Shown one piece after another: positions 60,986 through 64,000 of a DNA stretch of 64,000 nucleotides (position 1 is its first letter; every line of letters starts with the position of its first letter). The notes beneath the pieces were generated by a model. That model was not told the origin of the DNA, searched no databases, and saw only the letters and a program-made list of their open reading frames with translations. The position numbers and the translations under genes are program-made. The stretch covers positions 1 through 64,000 of the forward strand of contig NZ_LRRH01000084.1 of assembly GCF_001646785.1 (NCBI RefSeq). Reading direction: 5' to 3'. The stretch is from Rhodococcus phenolicus. GTDB taxonomy: Bacteria > Actinomycetota > Actinomycetes > Mycobacteriales > Mycobacteriaceae.

Positions 60986-61012
60986 TCGGGTAGGCCGCGA
61001 CCCGAGCCCCGC

Positions 61013-62560
61013 TCACGAACCGGTGGTCGCGGCCTCCACCGGAAGTTCCTGCCGGCGCTCGATGGTGGTGGCCAGCGGTTTCTCCACGACGAAACACAGC
61101 AGCACCGTCGCGACCAGTGCGAGCGGGCTGATCCACAGGTAGATCGGTGCGAGCGCGTCGTTGTATGCCTCGACGACGGGTAGCCGCGCCGCGTCGGGCA
61201 GTTGCCGGACGCTCTCGGGCGTCAGGGAATCGGCGACGATGCCGGCCGGGGCACGCTCGGCGATGAGCGTGGCCACCCGGCTGGCGAAGACGCTGCCGAC
61301 GACGGCCGAGCCCAGCGTCGCACCGATCTGCCGGAAGTAGTTGTTGCCGGCGGTGGCGGTCCCGACCTCCTCGATGGGGAAGGAGTTCTGGACGACGAGC
61401 ACCATCAGCTGCCCGGTCATGCCCAGGCCGACTCCGATCACGGCGATGCAGCACCCCAGCACCCACGTCGGGGTGGTGACGGTCAGTTGCGACAGGAGCA
61501 CCAGTCCGATCGCGATCAGTACCGAACCGGCGATCGGGATCGCCTTGTACCGCCCGGTGCTCGTCACCACCCGTCCGGCGAGCGTGGAGGTGAGGAACAA
61601 CGAACCCATCATCGGCAGCATCAGCAGGCCCGCCACGGTGGCGCTGACACCCGTGACCATCTGGAGGTAGGTGGGCAGGTATCCGGCGACACCGAACAGC
61701 GCGACGCTGACGAGCAGGCCGGAGACGGTGATGAGGTCGAAGTTGCGGTCGCGGAACAGGTGCAGCGGCAGTACGGGTTCGGCGGCGCGGGACTCGACGA
61801 ACACGAACAGGGCCGCCGCTGCGATCGTGCCGGCGATCAGACCGAGGATCGTCGGGGAGGTCCACGCGTAGGTCGTGCCGCCCCACGTGCCGACGAGCAC
61901 GATGCCGGTGGTGGTGACGGACAGGATCGCCATGCCGGCGACGTCGATCGACGGGCGCGGACCGGTGCGTGCGGGCAGGCGCAGGAACACCACCGCCGCG
62001 GTCGCGGCGAGCAGGCCGAGCGGCACGGTGACCCAGAAGACCCACCGCCAGCCGGGTCCCTCGGTGAACCAGCCGCCGAGCAGCGGGCCGGCCACCGAGG
62101 ACAGCGCGAAGACTCCGCTCATGATGCCCATGTACCGGCCGCGTTCGCGCGCGGGGATGACGTCGGCGATCGCGGCCTGCGACAGGATCATCAGACCGCC
62201 GCCGCCGACGCCCTGGATCGTGCGGCCGACGATGAGCCAGGTGATGTCGCCCGCGGTCGCGCTCACGACAGAGCCGACGAGGAAAATTCCGATTGCGCTG
62301 AGCAGCAACGGTTTCCGACCGAACAGGTCGCCGAGTTTGCCGTACGCGGGCATCGTGATCGTCGACGCGAGAATGTAGACGGTGATGACCCACAGCATCA
62401 GGTCGGCCCCGTGCAGTTCGCCGACGATGGTCGGCAGCGCGGGGTTGAGCACGGTCTGGTTCAGCGAGGCCAGCAGCATCGTGAGCATGAGTCCGGCGAA
62501 CAGGAACACCAGCCCGCGGGGTGACTGGGAAGCGGTGGTGCCGCCCGACGTTTCGGCCAT
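61013..62560 (-). CDS. DHA2-family MFS drug exporter (EmrB/QacA-like)
   Basis: The 515-residue protein has 14 predicted helices and DHA2 motifs: GKLGDLFGRKPLLL in loop 2-3, RTIQGVGGGGLMILS in helix 4 and GPLLGGWF in helix 5 (motif C). The C-terminus is a short tail. Members pump out cationic or hydrophobic drugs and dyes. Its upstream region has an AT-rich patch (62561-62600) suited to a repressor site; the truncated TetR gene at the end of the window is of the type that often controls such exporters. Confidence 0.9.
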   Translation of the reverse strand: MAETSGGTTASQSPRGLVFLFAGLMLTMLLASLNQTVLNPALPTIVGELHGADLMLWVITVYILASTITMPAYGKLGDLFGRKPLLLSAIGIFLVGSVVSATAGDITWLIVGRTIQGVGGGGLMILSQAAIADVIPARERGRYMGIMSGVFALSSVAGPLLGGWFTEGPGWRWVFWVTVPLGLLAATAAVVFLRLPARTGPRPSIDVAGMAILSVTTTGIVLVGTWGGTTYAWTSPTILGLIAGTIAAAALFVFVESRAAEPVLPLHLFRDRNFDLITVSGLLVSVALFGVAGYLPTYLQMVTGVSATVAGLLMLPMMGSLFLTSTLAGRVVTSTGRYKAIPIAGSVLIAIGLVLLSQLTVTTPTWVLGCCIAVIGVGLGMTGQLMVLVVQNSFPIEEVGTATAGNNYFRQIGATLGSAVVGSVFASRVATLIAERAPAGIVADSLTPESVRQLPDAARLPVVEAYNDALAPIYLWISPLALVATVLLCFVVEKPLATTIERRQELPVEAATTGS

Positions 62561-62660
62561 GAAAATTTACATTACTGCAAAAAACTAACCGTATGAATCC
62601 TTTCGTGCGCCGCAATCGGATGTCCACCGACGCAGCACCCGCGGTGGCTAGCCTGCACAG

Positions 62661-63413
62661 GTGACCGCCGATCTGCACCTCCTCACCCAGGGACTCGCCG
62701 GTGTGATCGCCCTCGTCGTCGTGGCCACCGCAGTGCTGTGGGGCTTCGGTGTGCCGCACCGGTTCGCGCCCGCACTCGCGATCGCGCGCGGTGCCGTCCA
62801 GCTCGCCCTCGTCAGCCTCGTGCTCAGCGGCGTCATCACCGACGGCCGCTGGGTCGCGGTCGTGCTCGCGGTCATGTTCGCGGTCGCAGTGTGGACCGCG
62901 ACGCGCCGGATCGGACGTGGCACCGCCACACTCGGGATCGTTGCGGTTGCGGTGCTGGCCGGCGCCGGGGCGGCCCTGACGATCGTCTTCGTGACCGGCG
63001 CGATCGAACTGTCGCCGCGCTACGCGCTGGCGATCGGCGGCATCGTGATCGGCAACGCCATGACCGTGGCGGCCCTGGCCGGACGACGGTTCCTCGAGAT
63101 CGTCGACAGCCGGTGGGAGGAGGTCGAGGGATGGCTCGCGCTCGGCGCCACCCCGCTCCAGTCGACGGCCGACCTCACCCGGGTCGCCGTGCACGCCGCA
63201 CTGATCCCGGCGACCGATCAGACCCGGACCACCGGCCTGGTGACGCTGCCGGGCGCCTTCGTCGGCGCGATCTTCGGTGGTCTGCCGCCGCTCGAGGCCG
63301 GCCGGTTCCAGATCGTGGTGCTCGCGGCGATCATGGCCGCGGCGTCGATCACCTCGGTCGTCGTCGCACGCGGTCTCGGTCCGGTCCGGTACCGGCCGAC
63401 CGTCCCGTCCTGA
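62661..63413 (+). CDS. FetB-like ABC permease (UPF0014)
   Basis: The 250-residue protein has about seven helices and the UPF0014/FetB pattern: FAPALAIARGAVQLALVSLVL, GNAMTVAALAGRRF and the cytosolic loop WLALGATPLQSTADLTRVAVHAALIP, then PGAFVGAIFGGLPP. FetAB exports iron in enterobacteria. No ATPase partner lies beside it here. The GTG start at 62661 has CAGG upstream. Confidence 0.85.
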   Translation: MTADLHLLTQGLAGVIALVVVATAVLWGFGVPHRFAPALAIARGAVQLALVSLVLSGVITDGRWVAVVLAVMFAVAVWTATRRIGRGTATLGIVAVAVLAGAGAALTIVFVTGAIELSPRYALAIGGIVIGNAMTVAALAGRRFLEIVDSRWEEVEGWLALGATPLQSTADLTRVAVHAALIPATDQTRTTGLVTLPGAFVGAIFGGLPPLEAGRFQIVVLAAIMAAASITSVVVARGLGPVRYRPTVPS

Positions 63414-63419
63414 ATGCGC

Positions 63420-64000
63420 TCAGCGGCCCGTCACGTCCCGGAACACCGTCAGTGCCCGGTCGACGAGCGCCTCGGTGTCGGCCCCCGGCTCCGTGATCGA
63501 CGAGCGCATCGCGAACCGGATGATCGCGCCCGCCGAGAGCACCAGCATCTGGGCGGCCTCGCGGGTCCCGACCACGTCGGTGACGGGATCGGACCCGGCG
63601 AGTTTCTCCGCGACCAGATCCGAGACCAGCGACTGCGCGGCGTCGACGTGCGCGATGCGCCGCCGCACCAGTTCCGGGTGGCGGCAGGTGAGTTCCGCGT
63701 TCCGTTCGCGCTGCTCGGAGCTCGGGCCGGAACTCTGCAGCACGTCGAACAGCAGCCGCGTGACCTTCTCCACGGCGTCGTCGCCTTCACGGAGGACGAA
63801 CTGCGCCGCGGTGCGGTCGTCGATCGCGGGCGCCCGCAAGCCGAGGACGGCGTCCTCCTTCGACGCGAAATAGTTGAAGAACGTGCGCGCGGACACGTTC
63901 GCTTCCGCGACGATCGACTCGATGGTCACGTCGGCGAGACGGTCGTGGGTCAGTGCGGCGTCGGCCGCCGCGGAGTGGATCGCGGTCCACGTCCGAGCTC
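63420..64000 (-). CDS. TetR-family regulator, 5' end outside the window
   Basis: The frame is open to the window edge. The visible part holds most of the TetR helix-turn-helix (THDRLADVTIESIVAEANVSARTFFNYFASKEDAVLG) and the helical effector domain with AQSLVSDLVAEKL and AQMLVLSAGAIIRFAM. The sequence VSARTFFNYF is common in TetR proteins that control MFS exporters, and a DHA2 gene lies 0.9 kb away. A GTG at 63929 could be read as a start, but conserved TetR sequence continues upstream of it. Confidence 0.85.
   Translation of the reverse strand, partial: ARTWTAIHSAAADAALTHDRLADVTIESIVAEANVSARTFFNYFASKEDAVLGLRAPAIDDRTAAQFVLREGDDAVEKVTRLLFDVLQSSGPSSEQRERNAELTCRHPELVRRRIAHVDAAQSLVSDLVAEKLAGSDPVTDVVGTREAAQMLVLSAGAIIRFAMRSSITEPGADTEALVDRALTVFRDVTGR

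Noticed and set aside
1-64000. Mobile elements, CRISPR arrays or a horizontally acquired island
   Set aside because: I saw no transposase, integrase, phage gene, terminal inverted repeats or spaced repeats, and base composition looks even throughout.

Overview
The window is about 64 kb of high-GC actinobacterial chromosome. It holds a LysX-type bifunctional lysyl-tRNA synthetase/phosphatidylglycerol lysyltransferase, WhiB, SigF/UsfX, SigK/RskA with an MPT83/MPT70-like fasciclin lipoprotein, an MMPL transporter, a FadD15-like ligase, and catabolic clusters with a Baeyer-Villiger monooxygenase and meta-cleavage genes. Together these point to the Mycobacteriales, most likely Rhodococcus or a close relative (inference from gene content, not from a database search). 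No rRNA, tRNA, CRISPR array, insertion sequence or prophage was seen.

Layout. 1-6.3 kb, minus strand: the 5' part of a nitrate-sensor-type histidine kinase, a histidine phosphatase, a perfect parS-like palindrome, lysX, a GlsB-type membrane protein, a small protein and whiB. 6.3-13.3 kb, plus strand: two tandem paralogous stress-sigma modules, each a short leader ORF, STAS anti-anti-sigma, HATPase kinase-like protein, UsfX-like anti-sigma and SigF-like sigma. Between them lie a DUF732 lipoprotein and a divergent merR/hsp20 pair with a CIRCE-like element. 13.3-20.6 kb: a membrane protein, a small secreted protein, a coupled PP2C-receiver/CHASE3 kinase/response-regulator operon and an MMPL exporter. 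20.6-25.2 kb: a PrmC-like methyltransferase, sigK-rskA, and a divergent hydrolase versus fasciclin-lipocalin pair served by back-to-back SigK-type promoters.

25.2-34.8 kb, minus strand: a seven-gene, nearly gapless operon (two SDR proteins, a GH26-like lipoprotein, a PP2C phosphatase, a cellulose-synthase-like glycosyltransferase, STAS, HATPase) that also starts with a SigK-type promoter, preceded by a photolyase. 34.8-46.2 kb: a LuxR-family ATPase regulator, a BVMO-esterase pair, RraA-like protein, GntR regulator, Nramp transporter, FadD15-like ligase and an MFS transporter. 46.3-51.8 kb: an aromatic meta-cleavage cluster with a divergent TetR gene. 52.5-56.6 kb: an ABC importer with an LLM flavin monooxygenase, probably for organosulfur compounds. 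56.9-64 kb: an Rv3651-like protein, a butyrolactone-receptor-like TetR, a 31-codon micro-gene with its own palindrome and terminator, gabD2, a DHA2 drug exporter, a FetB-like permease and a truncated TetR gene.

Two themes link the genes. First, partner switching: three STAS proteins, five HATPase anti-sigma-type proteins, two PP2C phosphatases and two SigF-like factors lie within 23 kb, and one set is embedded in an exopolysaccharide operon. Second, a local SigK regulon: CCATCC-N16-CGAAT occurs three times at exactly the same spacing, in front of the hydrolase, the fasciclin-lipocalin unit and the SDR/polysaccharide operon.
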